Positions 50,568 through 58,964 of a stretch of 64,000 bases of DNA are shown here, in pieces. The notes under the pieces are model-generated. The model was not told where the DNA came from. It saw nothing but the letters and a program-made list of their open reading frames with translations, and searched no databases. Source of the stretch: UBA981 sp942490995 (GTDB lineage Bacteria > Pseudomonadota > Gammaproteobacteria > Ga0077536); contig CALOBG010000036.1 of assembly GCA_942490995.1 (NCBI GenBank), positions 62,001 through 126,000 on the forward strand. Reading direction: 5' to 3'. How positions within the stretch are numbered: the first letter of the stretch is position 1; each line of letters opens with the position of its first letter. Made by a program: the position numbers and the translations under genes.

Positions 50568-52814
50568 CTATTTCGTCTGGTGATCGAATACCCCGTCCCA
50601 GTCGGCGCCGGGCGGGTGTTTGCGAAAATGTGCAATGCGCTCCGCGTAGGCTTTGTAGAGACCGGGAGCGCGTGACATGCGCTGCAGATTGACGAAATTG
50701 AGCTCGGCCATGTCCCACTGCTGGGTGCGATAAATCTTCATCGTCTCGGCGTGCAGCTTGAGCTCCTTCTTGAGTGCTGAATCGACCTGCTCACGCAGGC
50801 ATAAGGGCTCATAGATGGCGACCGGCTTGGCCTTGCCTTTGACACGTACCCGATCGAGCTCGCGATAGGCGTATTCCGGCACCGCGGCAACCGTGGTTTC
50901 GCTACAGATAATTTCGACCCCGTAGTTTTTGGTCAGGCCCTCGAGCCGCGATCCAAGGTTGACCGCATCACCGAGCACCGTATAGGCCATACGAAACTCC
51001 GAACCCATATTGCCGACACTCATCACCCCGGTATTGATACCGACGCCGATGCGCACCGCCGGCCAGCCGCGTTCGGCAAAGGTTTTGTTGATCTCATCGA
51101 GGCGTTCGATCATCGCCATGCCTGCTTCGAGCGCATGGCGGGCGTGCTCGGCATCGCTCAACGGCGCGCCCCAGAACGCCATGATTGCATCACCCATGTA
51201 CTTGTCGATGGTGCCACGCGAACGATGGATGATGCCCGTCATGGGGGTCAGGAACATGTTCATCAGTTCCGAAAGATCCTTCGGCGAGAGGCCCTCGGAC
51301 AGGGTGGTAAACCCGCGCACGTCGGAGAACAGTACGGTCAGCTCGCGACTGTCGGCCTCGAGCGAGTACTCGGAGGGCGCCTTGGCCATCTCTTCGACCA
51401 GTTCGGGCGGAATGTACTGACCGAACAGGCCCGTGATCTGACGCTTGCCGCGGGTTTCGACGAAGTACCCGTAAGACATGTGCACGACAAACATCAGGCT
51501 GACCATGGCGATACCCGAGGCCAGCGGCAGCACCAGGGCGGCATTGGCCCACACCAGGTGATTAAAGCCGATATACACAAGGATGCCGAAGGCGGTGAAC
51601 AAGGTCGTGTTGAGCGGACTGAGCAGGGTACCGGCGAGGATCATGCCGATCCCGATCACGACCAGCATCAACACTTCGGCGCCGAGCGCGTATTCCGGCG
51701 CCTGCAGAATTTCGCCGTTGAGGATGCCCGCGATCAGGTTGGCGTGAACCTCGACTCCGGGGTAGGTCTCTTCCATCGGCGTTGTGCGCAAATCGAGCAA
51801 ACCGGGCGCGCTGGTGCCGATCAGCACGATTTTGTCCTTGAGCACGCTTTTGTCCGCCACCCCGTGCAGCACCTGGGTTGCGGGCACGTAGGGATAACTG
51901 CCGCGGCCGCCGCGAAACGGCACCAGGGTCTTGAGGCGATTGCCGACCGGGATCGCCGTATCGCGCACCATCAGCCATTCGAGTCCGGGATAGCCGCGGG
52001 TGTCGAACAGCGGCTTTTCGAAGCGCGGCACGACCTCCTCGGCGTTGAGGACCCGGCGCACCATTTCCAGGGCCAGCGAGCCGTAGTAGCCATCCTCAAA
52101 CTGGATCAGCATCGGCACCCGGCGCACCACGCCATCGCGATCGGGCTCCTGGGTGAAGTGCCCGGCGCCGAGTGCGCTGGCCATCAGCGAGTCGAGGTTT
52201 CCGCCGTAACCGGCGGCCTTGAGGAACTGCACGTTTTTGCCCTGGAATACCGACTTTCCGAATAATGGCTCGGGTAAGGCGCCGATTCGCTGCGCCTGCA
52301 CGCCGGGCGCGTCCAGCGAAAAGTAATAACCAAGAACAACCGGGTAGTTCTGGATGGTTTCGGCAAATATGCCGTCGTAGTCGAGTTCGGGACGGATCAC
52401 CTGCAATCGGCTTAAGAACTCGTCGTTGCCGCTGAGATCCTTTTCGGCCAGCGATTCTAGTACCTGCAGTCCGGAGCTTTCGTCGGATTCGGCGAACACG
52501 ATGTCGAAACCGACAATGGCAACTTCGAAGGTTTCGAACAACTCCTCGACGAGTTTCGCCAGCTTGTTGCGCGGCCACGGCCAACGCCCCTCCGCGGTCA
52601 GACTGACCTCGTCGATATCGACGATCACCACGCTGTCGTCGCGCGTGTTCGCCATGGTCAGCTTGAGGTGCTCGTCGTAGGCGAAGTGTTCGAGTTGCTC
52701 GACAAACTCGAGTCGGTGCAGGTGCGCGGCATGGGCAAGAAACACGCACAGGATCAGAGTGCTCAACAGTACGCGGATCCAGTTGTCCTGCATCCTGGCG
52801 AAAATTGCTGTCAT
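50568..52814 (-). CDS. CHASE2-domain adenylate/guanylate cyclase (class III)
   Basis: A 748-residue membrane cyclase. An N-terminal helix (about 12–30) is followed by an extracytoplasmic CHASE2 domain (about 40–355; VIVDIDEVSLTAEGRWPWPR), three helices (about 365–440) and a catalytic domain (about 480–660). Metal-binding Asp residues lie in TVLFSDVRGFT and KYMGDAIMAFWG; the Lys before YMGD and Asp in VLGDAVNLGSRLEG favour ATP, so cAMP is the likely product. The start at 52814 has AGGAAA upstream. It is the last gene of the minus-strand lipid-transport run and converges with the FHA gene. Confidence 0.93.
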   Translation of the reverse strand: MTAIFARMQDNWIRVLLSTLILCVFLAHAAHLHRLEFVEQLEHFAYDEHLKLTMANTRDDSVVIVDIDEVSLTAEGRWPWPRNKLAKLVEELFETFEVAIVGFDIVFAESDESSGLQVLESLAEKDLSGNDEFLSRLQVIRPELDYDGIFAETIQNYPVVLGYYFSLDAPGVQAQRIGALPEPLFGKSVFQGKNVQFLKAAGYGGNLDSLMASALGAGHFTQEPDRDGVVRRVPMLIQFEDGYYGSLALEMVRRVLNAEEVVPRFEKPLFDTRGYPGLEWLMVRDTAIPVGNRLKTLVPFRGGRGSYPYVPATQVLHGVADKSVLKDKIVLIGTSAPGLLDLRTTPMEETYPGVEVHANLIAGILNGEILQAPEYALGAEVLMLVVIGIGMILAGTLLSPLNTTLFTAFGILVYIGFNHLVWANAALVLPLASGIAMVSLMFVVHMSYGYFVETRGKRQITGLFGQYIPPELVEEMAKAPSEYSLEADSRELTVLFSDVRGFTTLSEGLSPKDLSELMNMFLTPMTGIIHRSRGTIDKYMGDAIMAFWGAPLSDAEHARHALEAGMAMIERLDEINKTFAERGWPAVRIGVGINTGVMSVGNMGSEFRMAYTVLGDAVNLGSRLEGLTKNYGVEIICSETTVAAVPEYAYRELDRVRVKGKAKPVAIYEPLCLREQVDSALKKELKLHAETMKIYRTQQWDMAELNFVNLQRMSRAPGLYKAYAERIAHFRKHPPGADWDGVFDHQTK

Positions 52815-52840
52815 GGTTTCCTGCGCCTCCGGCCGCAACG

Positions 52841-53434
52841 CTACTCGAGGGCGGATAAATCAGCGGCAAATTGAGCGAATATCTCGGCGGTCGCGGTATT
52901 GATGCCGGCCACCAGCGCAGCCACCGAGTCGTCGGAAAGCTCTATGACGCGCTGGTAGCTGCGGCTGAGTTCCGGCACTTCGCCGGAGCGTCGCTCGACG
53001 TCGAACTGCAGCGCTACGGCAGCCTGGCCGGCGCCGCTGCCGGCGATGCGTTCGAGACGCACGATACGTCCGTTTATCGCACGTCGCGCATCGCGAACCG
53101 GTTCGCGCACGACACGCACCCCGAGTGCGCCCTCAAGGTAATCGGCAAGTTCATGCTGCAACAGGCGGCGCGGGCTGTCGATCCAGAAATGGTAGGTGTA
53201 TTGCTCGAGCGAGGTGCCGTCGTCATGTCCGTAGATCAGGGCCCGTTCGCCGTGCAGCCCACTGGCGCGGAACGGCGCGACAAAAACCACTTCGGTGGGC
53301 GACAGGCTCGCGGCGGGGGCCGCTGCAGCGGCTACCTGCAAGCGGTAAAACTTGTCACGTGGCGGCGCCGACAGCGTTCCGCAACCAGTCATCAGTACGG
53401 CCAGCAGGAACACCAGATAGCGTTGACCTGTCAT
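52841..53434 (-). CDS. ABC-type transport auxiliary lipoprotein (PqiC-like)
   Basis: A 197-residue lipoprotein with a signal peptide ending in LMTGC (Cys at about 18) and the ABC_trans_aux/DUF330 fold: KFYRLQV at about 28–34, VVFVAPFRASGLHGERALIY (about 49–68), and a middle segment WIDSPRRLLQHELADYL typical of PqiC-type proteins. These sit in the outer membrane and partner MCE proteins. It follows the MlaD-type gene by 82 bp and ends 26 bp before the cyclase start. It occupies the slot of MlaC in the classical operon. Confidence 0.87.
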   Translation of the reverse strand: MTGQRYLVFLLAVLMTGCGTLSAPPRDKFYRLQVAAAAAPAASLSPTEVVFVAPFRASGLHGERALIYGHDDGTSLEQYTYHFWIDSPRRLLQHELADYLEGALGVRVVREPVRDARRAINGRIVRLERIAGSGAGQAAVALQFDVERRSGEVPELSRSYQRVIELSDDSVAALVAGINTATAEIFAQFAADLSALE

Positions 53435-53516
53435 CGTTGCTGATGCCCTGGCCGTATTGGCCCGCCGGCGAGGTCGAGCTTATGACCGGCAGTCGAGTGC
53501 AGTGCGCGCATCGCCT

Positions 53517-54527
53517 TCATTCCCCACCGGGTTCATCGGTCGAGGAATTGCGCAGCAGTCGCGACGGGTTTTCGCGGATCACCCGCGCAAATTCTCCCAT
53601 ATGCCGCGCGCTGCCCTCGATGTCGTAGAGGATCGTACCGAGGTGCTGGTTGACGGTCTTCAGGGCAATATCAAGTTCCTCCATTGAGGTTTCGGCTGCG
53701 CCCACGGTTCCCTTTACCCCGGCAGCGTTGTCGTCAACGAGGTCACCGATCGAACCCAGTACGCCGTTCATCTGCTGGCGAGTGTTTTCGATCCGCCCGA
53801 CCAGGTCGTTGAGGTTACTTGCAACGTGATTGATATGTTCGAGAAACTCGCGCACGCGTTGCTGGTTGCCGCTATCGACCATGGCCTTTAGGCCCTGGGC
53901 GCTTGAATCGAGGTGATTGATCAACTCCACAGCTTCGTTGACCAGATCCTGGTCGATACGCTCGTGCATCATGCGCACGAACGGTGTCAGGTCGTCGCGT
54001 CGAAAGCGAATGATCTCGTCGGCCAGCTCGGTAACGCGCAGGTTCAGGTTTCCGAGTAACGGCATCACGCCGTCTTCAGAAAGCCGGTGAAAGTCGGACG
54101 CAGCGCGATCGAGCACGGCGAACAGGTCGGTTTTATCCTCGCCGGCGATGGCCGAGCCAGGCGCCAGCAGCTCGCTGGCCTGGCCTTCGTTGATGTGGAT
54201 CGTGATTGCCGATATCAGTCCGGAGGATTGCACCCGCGCAATGCTGTCGGCGGGGATCGCCCATCCCGATTCCACGCTCAAATCAACGCGATAGCGCATG
54301 CCGTCGGCATCGCGTTCAGGGGTGATTTTCTCAATCTGGCCGACCCGGTAGCCTTCGTAGAGCACCGCGGTACCGAATTTCAGGCCACCGACGTTGTTGT
54401 AATACACATGATAGTTGTCGGTCGGCCCGCTGCGCCCGGTCACCGCCATCATCAACACGAGGAAAGCGATCGCCATCGTCACGACGAAAGCGCCGACCAT
54501 GACGTAATTAACGGTATCCCGCTTCAT
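53517..54527 (-). CDS. MlaD-family MCE protein
   Basis: A 336-residue inner-membrane-anchored MCE protein. One N-terminal helix (about 8–29) is followed by a single MCE domain (about 38–115; VGGLKFGTAVLYEGYRVGQI and SSGLISAITIHIN). A long helical region (about 150–320) with heptad-like spacing could form the needle or tunnel stalk. The MCE hexamer carries lipids across the periplasm. It is longer than E. coli MlaD (183 residues), resembling the long MCE proteins paired with an auxiliary lipoprotein. It follows the ATPase gene by 29 bp. Confidence 0.92.
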   Translation of the reverse strand: MKRDTVNYVMVGAFVVTMAIAFLVLMMAVTGRSGPTDNYHVYYNNVGGLKFGTAVLYEGYRVGQIEKITPERDADGMRYRVDLSVESGWAIPADSIARVQSSGLISAITIHINEGQASELLAPGSAIAGEDKTDLFAVLDRAASDFHRLSEDGVMPLLGNLNLRVTELADEIIRFRRDDLTPFVRMMHERIDQDLVNEAVELINHLDSSAQGLKAMVDSGNQQRVREFLEHINHVASNLNDLVGRIENTRQQMNGVLGSIGDLVDDNAAGVKGTVGAAETSMEELDIALKTVNQHLGTILYDIEGSARHMGEFARVIRENPSRLLRNSSTDEPGGE

Positions 54528-54556
54528 GCGTGAACCGCACCCTGGTATTTCACGAT

Positions 54557-55348
54557 CTAGCCCCCAGTCAGCCGCTGCAGGTAAGCATCGGCGTCGATTT
54601 CTTCTGTACGCGGTCGACGATTGAGCAGATCCTGGATGCGCTCACTATCCGACCCGCGAACCTGTTCTACGCTCCCGGTGAGCAGAATTCTGCCATGATC
54701 GAGCACGGTTATGCGATCGGCGATTTTAAAAGCACTGTCGAGCTCATGGGTTACGACCACAATGGTCATGTTCATCGTGTCACGCAGCTTGAGGATCAAC
54801 TCGTCCAATTCCGCGGCTACGACCGGGTCGAGACCCGCGGACGGCTCGTCAAAGAACAACAGCTTCGGATCGGTAACGATCGCCCGCGCCAGCGCGGCGC
54901 GCTTGATCATGCCGCCCGAGAGCTGCGATGGCTTTAGCTCGCCGAAGCCACCGAGGTTGACGACCTCGAGTTTCATACGCGCCATGATGCCCATGGTGCC
55001 TTCGTCGAGCACGGTATGTTCGCGCAGCGGCAGCATGACGTTCTCCGCGACCGTCATCGAACTGAGCAGCGCCCCGCCCTGAAACGACACGCCCATACTG
55101 CGACGCAGGTCGAACAGCTCATCGGCGCTGCATTGGGTGATATCGCGCCCGAGCAGCGCAATCCGTCCACTGGTCGGCGTATGCAGGCCGAGCAGGTGCC
55201 TGAGCAGGGTGCTTTTGCCGGAACCGCTGCCGCCCATGATGACCATGATTTCGCCGTAATCGACATTCAGGTCGACTGCGTCGAGGATCAGGCGCCGCCC
55301 GTAGTGGGTCACCAGCTTGGTGACTTCGATCGCCGGGCCGGAACTCAT
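54557..55348 (-). CDS. MlaF-type ABC transporter ATP-binding protein
   Basis: A 263-residue ATPase of the Mla/MCE transporter class. Walker A is IMGGSGSGKSTLLRHLLG (about 36–53), the signature LSGGMIKRAALARA (about 143–156), Walker B LLFFDEPSAGLDPV (about 163–176) and the switch His is in VVTHEL. The family-specific FDLRRSMGVSFQGGALLSS is present. It overlaps the permease gene by 4 bp and drives lipid movement through MlaE into the MCE channel. Confidence 0.94.
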   Translation of the reverse strand: MSSGPAIEVTKLVTHYGRRLILDAVDLNVDYGEIMVIMGGSGSGKSTLLRHLLGLHTPTSGRIALLGRDITQCSADELFDLRRSMGVSFQGGALLSSMTVAENVMLPLREHTVLDEGTMGIMARMKLEVVNLGGFGELKPSQLSGGMIKRAALARAIVTDPKLLFFDEPSAGLDPVVAAELDELILKLRDTMNMTIVVVTHELDSAFKIADRITVLDHGRILLTGSVEQVRGSDSERIQDLLNRRPRTEEIDADAYLQRLTGG

Positions 55349-56157
55349 CGGTTCAGGAAATAAGTGAACATCATGTCGGCCAGGACGATGTAGGAAATCG
55401 ACAACACCACGGACCGGGTGGTCGACTTACCGACACCCTCGGCGCCGCCACTGACCATGAAGCCGTTGGTCACGCCAACCAATGCGATGATAAAGGCGAA
55501 AACCACGCTTTTGCTTAAGCCCTGCATGACGTCGTTGGCGGTGATAAAAGCAGTCGTCTGATCCCAGTACGCCGCGTAACTGAGGCCCAGTTCGAGATTG
55601 CAGTACACCGCACCACCGAGCAATGAAGCGAAATCGGCGAACAGGGTGACCAGCGGCATCATTACAACCATCGCCACCAGCACCGGCGACACCAGGTAGC
55701 GCACGGGATTGATGCCCATTACCCGCAGGGCGTCGATTTCCTGGTTGACGTTCATGGTGCCGATGCGCGCGGCCAGCGCCGATCCGGACCGACCGGCGAC
55801 GAGGATGCCGGTGATCAAGGGGCCGAATTCGCGCGTCACCGATAAAGCGATACCCAGCACAACCTGGGTTTCGGCGCCGAACTGCTTGAGCGTGTGAATA
55901 CCCTGGATGGCGAGCATGACGCCAATACAGAACGACAGCACAAAAACGATCGGCAGACCGGCGATACCGATTTCGACCATCTGCTGGACAGCCGCGCCGA
56001 GACGCACGGGCTGCCGGCGGCGATGCCCGAGCGCAATCCAGTAGAGGCTTTCCAGGGTCAGGGCGAGGAAGTAGCCGAATTCCTCGAGTTGCTCAACACA
56101 GGCTCTGCCGACGCGTTCCAGCGCATAGGACCACGCCGGCTGTTGAATATCAGCCAT
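55345..56157 (-). CDS. MlaE-family ABC transporter permease
   Basis: A 270-residue permease of the MlaE family with five predicted helices. Characteristic blocks are GLPIVFVLSFCIGVMLAIQG (about 58–77), FGPLITGILVAGRSGSALAA (about 110–129) and EIDALRVMGINPVRYLVSP (about 139–157). It is the membrane domain that, with the ATPase, feeds the MCE protein. It overlaps the STAS gene by 8 bp and the ATPase gene by 4 bp. Confidence 0.94.
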   Translation of the reverse strand: MADIQQPAWSYALERVGRACVEQLEEFGYFLALTLESLYWIALGHRRRQPVRLGAAVQQMVEIGIAGLPIVFVLSFCIGVMLAIQGIHTLKQFGAETQVVLGIALSVTREFGPLITGILVAGRSGSALAARIGTMNVNQEIDALRVMGINPVRYLVSPVLVAMVVMMPLVTLFADFASLLGGAVYCNLELGLSYAAYWDQTTAFITANDVMQGLSKSVVFAFIIALVGVTNGFMVSGGAEGVGKSTTRSVVLSISYIVLADMMFTYFLNR

Positions 56158-56482
56158 CCGCCTTCAGGCGTGCCGGGAGATCCGCATGGATAGGGAAAAC
56201 TTTGTCCAGCCGCGCCAGTTCAAGCACGCTCATGGCGGCGTCGCTGACGCCGATCAGGCCGAATCTGAGATCGCTTTTCTTGGCGGTCTGGAAACCCTCG
56301 ACCAGGCTCGCGACGCCCGAGCTGTCGATGTAGGTCACCGCGCTCAGATCGACCAGGGTGTGGTGCCCCGCACTGAGGCAGGCCAGGATCGCCTTGCGGG
56401 CCTCCGGCGAGCACGACAGGTCGACATCGTCGGTCAGCAGGACGATGTCGTATCCGTTTTCAGCTTTTACTTGGTAGGCCAT
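56150..56482 (-). CDS. STAS-domain protein (MlaB/anti-anti-sigma-like)
   Basis: A 110-residue single STAS domain. The phosphorylatable loop is present as VTYIDSSGVASLVEG (about 57–71), where RsbV/SpoIIAA-type proteins carry their target Ser. In Mla systems a STAS protein (MlaB) binds the ATPase and is needed for activity. It overlaps mlaE, favouring that role, but the upstream RsbW-like kinase and SpoIIE phosphatase suggest it may also be a partner-switch substrate. The start at 56482 has AGGA upstream; the longer frame crosses toward the palindromic repeat and is rejected. Confidence 0.88.
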   Translation of the reverse strand: MAYQVKAENGYDIVLLTDDVDLSCSPEARKAILACLSAGHHTLVDLSAVTYIDSSGVASLVEGFQTAKKSDLRFGLIGVSDAAMSVLELARLDKVFPIHADLPARLKADG

Positions 56483-56566
56483 CGAAAAAAATCCTAAGAA
56501 AGAACGCTGACTGTGCCCCAACTGCCACACATAAGGATCCGCACCAGCGCCAGCAGCCCTCTGGCA

Positions 56567-56703
56567 GGCTGTTGAAAAACTACTGCGGAGCCCGTGCGCG
56601 GTGTTGCGCACTCACCTGCGGTCCTCATTTATACACATAAACTCCGGTCCTCGGCTCCCGCGCGCCTTGCGCCCAGGCTTCCTCGCTACGTTTTTCAGCA
56701 GCC
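56567..56703. repeat. Full copy of MITE-like palindromic repeat (copy 4)
   Basis: A 137-bp element with inverted ends GGCTGTTGAAAAAC (56567–56580) and GTTTTTCAGCAGCC (56690–56703; 13 of 14 pair). A central small palindrome TTTATACACATAAA lies at 56628–56641. It shares the pattern GAAAAA … GTTGCGC … CTCATTTA … TAAACT … GCGCCTTGC … GTTTTTC with copy 1 at 35897. It lies between the RsbW-like gene, whose stop is 2 bp away, and the STAS gene. Confidence 0.82.
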
Positions 56704-56705
56704 CG

Positions 56706-57122
56706 CTATTCGCTGATGCGTTTGCTCATACGCAGAACGTTTCCCCCGATATCCTGAAGGTGTGCATACGTGCACTCATCCATGATCTCTTTAATGAAGA
56801 ATGTCCCCAGCCCCCCCGGCCGGATATCTTCAGGATCGCGCGGTTGTATTGCAGTGAAATCGACCGGTTCGGCGAAATCTGTAAGAACCACCTCGATTTC
56901 GTCGCCATTATTATTGATCTCGAGCACTATTTCACCAGAGCGATCGCCCTTGTAGGCGTGCTCCATGATGTTCATGCAGGCTTCGTTGACGGCGATGATC
57001 AGGTCAGAAACGAGCTTCTTGGTGCACGGCAGCCTGCTGGCTGCCTGCTGGACCTGGTCACGGACCATCTTCAGACGTTTCGGATCGGCCGCGAAGCGCA
57101 TTTCGAGCAGGCGGGCGTCCAT
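56706..57122 (-). CDS. RsbW-like anti-sigma/serine kinase (HATPase)
   Basis: A 138-residue GHKL-type ATPase of the RsbW/SpoIIAB class. The N box is in AVNEACMNIMEHAYKGD (about 50–66), the G1-like DFAEPVDF is at about 85–92, and the ATP lid glycine motif is in PGGLGTFFIKEIMDE (about 104–118). Such kinases phosphorylate a STAS antagonist and bind a sigma factor or other target. The start at 57122 (MDARLLEM) is preferred over an upstream ATG because it begins the fold. It lies 67 bp after the SpoIIE phosphatase gene. Confidence 0.9.
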   Translation of the reverse strand: MDARLLEMRFAADPKRLKMVRDQVQQAASRLPCTKKLVSDLIIAVNEACMNIMEHAYKGDRSGEIVLEINNNGDEIEVVLTDFAEPVDFTAIQPRDPEDIRPGGLGTFFIKEIMDECTYAHLQDIGGNVLRMSKRISE

Positions 57123-57189
57123 AGTCAGCGCAGCCGTTCCTCGCAACCGTTACCACGCCGGCCTGGCAGGTCGACACCAGCGCAAGCGC

Positions 57190-58455
57190 TCATTGCGTCA
57201 GTTCAACGACCATTACGGTGATGTCATCATGGGTCTGGTGACCGGTACTTTCCCACTGTTCAACGATTCTCGCCAGGCGCCCGGCGGCCTGCGTCGCTGC
57301 CGCCGATTCTATCATCTGTTTCAGACCCGCTGTCTCAAGTTCCTTGCCGTCAGCATTCTTGCTTTCGCTGAGACCGTCGGTGTACAGATAGATGGCGTCA
57401 CCATTGAGCGCGATATCACGCACCGGGAACTCGATATCGGCGAGCACGCCCAGTGGTGGCGCCGCGGCGGCGATTTCGTCGTAACCCCCGTCACGGCGAC
57501 GGATCAGTGCGGGTTGATGGCCGCCGTTGGCGATCTCGACCCGACGCGTGGTCGGGTTGAGGAAACCCGCGATGATGGTCACGAACATGCCCATGGTCGA
57601 AGTTTCACAAATCTCGTCATTGGCCCAACGTAACAGGGTGCCGGCATCGGGTGCGCTTTTCGCCAGGCAACGCAACACACTGGTGGTTTTCGCCATCAGC
57701 AGCGCCGCGTTCATGCCTTTGCCCGACACGTCCGCCAGTGCAAAGTAGATGCGGCCATCGTCCATAGCCTTGAAGTCATAGAAATCGCCCGACACTTCGC
57801 GGGCCGGAATGTTCAGTCCGTGAACCGGGAAATCGCTTCCGACGCTGGTCGGCAACAGGCTTTCCTGGATCTGCCGCGCCAGTTCCAGCTCCTTGCGCAC
57901 CCGTTCCTGTTCGACGAGCTCCTGGGCGAGCTGGGCGTTGTGGATGGCCAGTGCCGCCGCCGAGGCCACGGTCGTCGCGAGCTGGATATCGTTGAGGTCA
58001 AACAGGCCGTCCCCGCTGCGCTTGTTCAGCAGCTCCAGGGCGCCGAAGCAGGTACCGCGCACGGACAGCGGCGCACACAGGATCGAGCGGGTAACGAAGC
58101 CGGTATCTTCGTCGACGACGGCCGCGAAACTGGGATTGCTGGACACATCGCGAACGATTTTGGCGGCATTGTCCGCCACCGTCTGACCGACAATGCCCTG
58201 GTCGGCGTCGAGGCGCAGGCCGCGAATGTCGACCGGACCCGCGCACTCGCGACAAATCAGCGTGCTGGCGTCTTCCTCGAGCAGGAAAATGGATGCGGCT
58301 TCGGCGTTCAGATACGCCATGAAATGGTCGATGGCGTTCTTCAGCGTTTCGTCGATATCCAGCGAACTGGCGAATTCGTGGGTCAGTCTGGCAAGGAAAA
58401 CCGCCGAGGTATCGGCGTCGCCCGCGCCCAGCGCCTGTGCCTGCTCGCCGCTCAT
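57190..58455 (-). CDS. GAF-domain SpoIIE/RsbU-type protein phosphatase
   Basis: A 421-residue soluble signalling phosphatase. A GAF sensor domain (about 20–175; LDADQGIVGQTVADNAAKIV, CAPLSVRGTCFGALELLNKR) and a coiled linker (about 180–205) precede a PPM/SpoIIE domain. That domain has REVSGDFYDF, VSGKGMNAALLMAKT (about 245–259), ANGGHQPALI and LYTDGLSESKNADG; the metal-binding Asp residues are intact. It would dephosphorylate a STAS protein. It is the first gene of the partner-switch run and lies next to the DUF1841 gene with a 4-bp overlap. Confidence 0.93.
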   Translation of the reverse strand: MSGEQAQALGAGDADTSAVFLARLTHEFASSLDIDETLKNAIDHFMAYLNAEAASIFLLEEDASTLICRECAGPVDIRGLRLDADQGIVGQTVADNAAKIVRDVSSNPSFAAVVDEDTGFVTRSILCAPLSVRGTCFGALELLNKRSGDGLFDLNDIQLATTVASAAALAIHNAQLAQELVEQERVRKELELARQIQESLLPTSVGSDFPVHGLNIPAREVSGDFYDFKAMDDGRIYFALADVSGKGMNAALLMAKTTSVLRCLAKSAPDAGTLLRWANDEICETSTMGMFVTIIAGFLNPTTRRVEIANGGHQPALIRRRDGGYDEIAAAAPPLGVLADIEFPVRDIALNGDAIYLYTDGLSESKNADGKELETAGLKQMIESAAATQAAGRLARIVEQWESTGHQTHDDITVMVVELTQ

Positions 58456-58883
58456 TGCGCCAGGCGCCGCAGGCGCTCCAGGTAGGCGCCCTCATCGGGC
58501 GCAACGCCATCCCGACTGGCCTGCCACAGGGATTCGCCCAGGCATTCCATCATGCGGTGTTCAACCGCATGGCTATCGTTGGCGCCGCCTCGCAGCAGTT
58601 GCTGGTAAAGCGCGCGTATGCCCGCCGGGCGATCGGTTTGCAGTTGTTCGATCAAGGCTATGTGCAGACCCATATGTAAGAACGGGTTAGGTGCCGCGCC
58701 GGCGCCGTCAAAATCTTTATGCAGTGCGCCATCGGGGTCATCCAGCGTGGCATGGTATTCCGGATGCTCGCTGATCACCTGCGCCAGCAACTGTTCCAGC
58801 GGCTCCATGTTCTCGCGGGCAGACATCTTGCGCCAGACATGGAGAAAAAATTCGCGTGCTTCATCACGCGTTCCGACCAACAT
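58452..58883 (-). CDS. DUF1841 family protein
   Basis: A 143-residue protein matching the DUF1841 family: EFFLHVWRKMSARENMEPLE near the N-terminus, VISEHPEYHATLDDPD (about 36–51), PNPFLHMGLHIALIEQL (about 65–81) and a C-terminal EAYLERLRRL-like end. The function is unknown. No signal peptide or membrane helix is present. The start at 58883 follows GAGGG. It ends overlapping the SpoIIE gene by 4 bp, so the two may be coupled. Confidence 0.87.
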   Translation of the reverse strand: MLVGTRDEAREFFLHVWRKMSARENMEPLEQLLAQVISEHPEYHATLDDPDGALHKDFDGAGAAPNPFLHMGLHIALIEQLQTDRPAGIRALYQQLLRGGANDSHAVEHRMMECLGESLWQASRDGVAPDEGAYLERLRRLAQ

Positions 58884-58964
58884 CAGCCATGACCCTCGCC
58901 GTCGCCTGCAGGGTTGTTTATCGCGGCCGGCGCGAGTCGAGCGTCGTTCGCGCACCGCGCCGGC

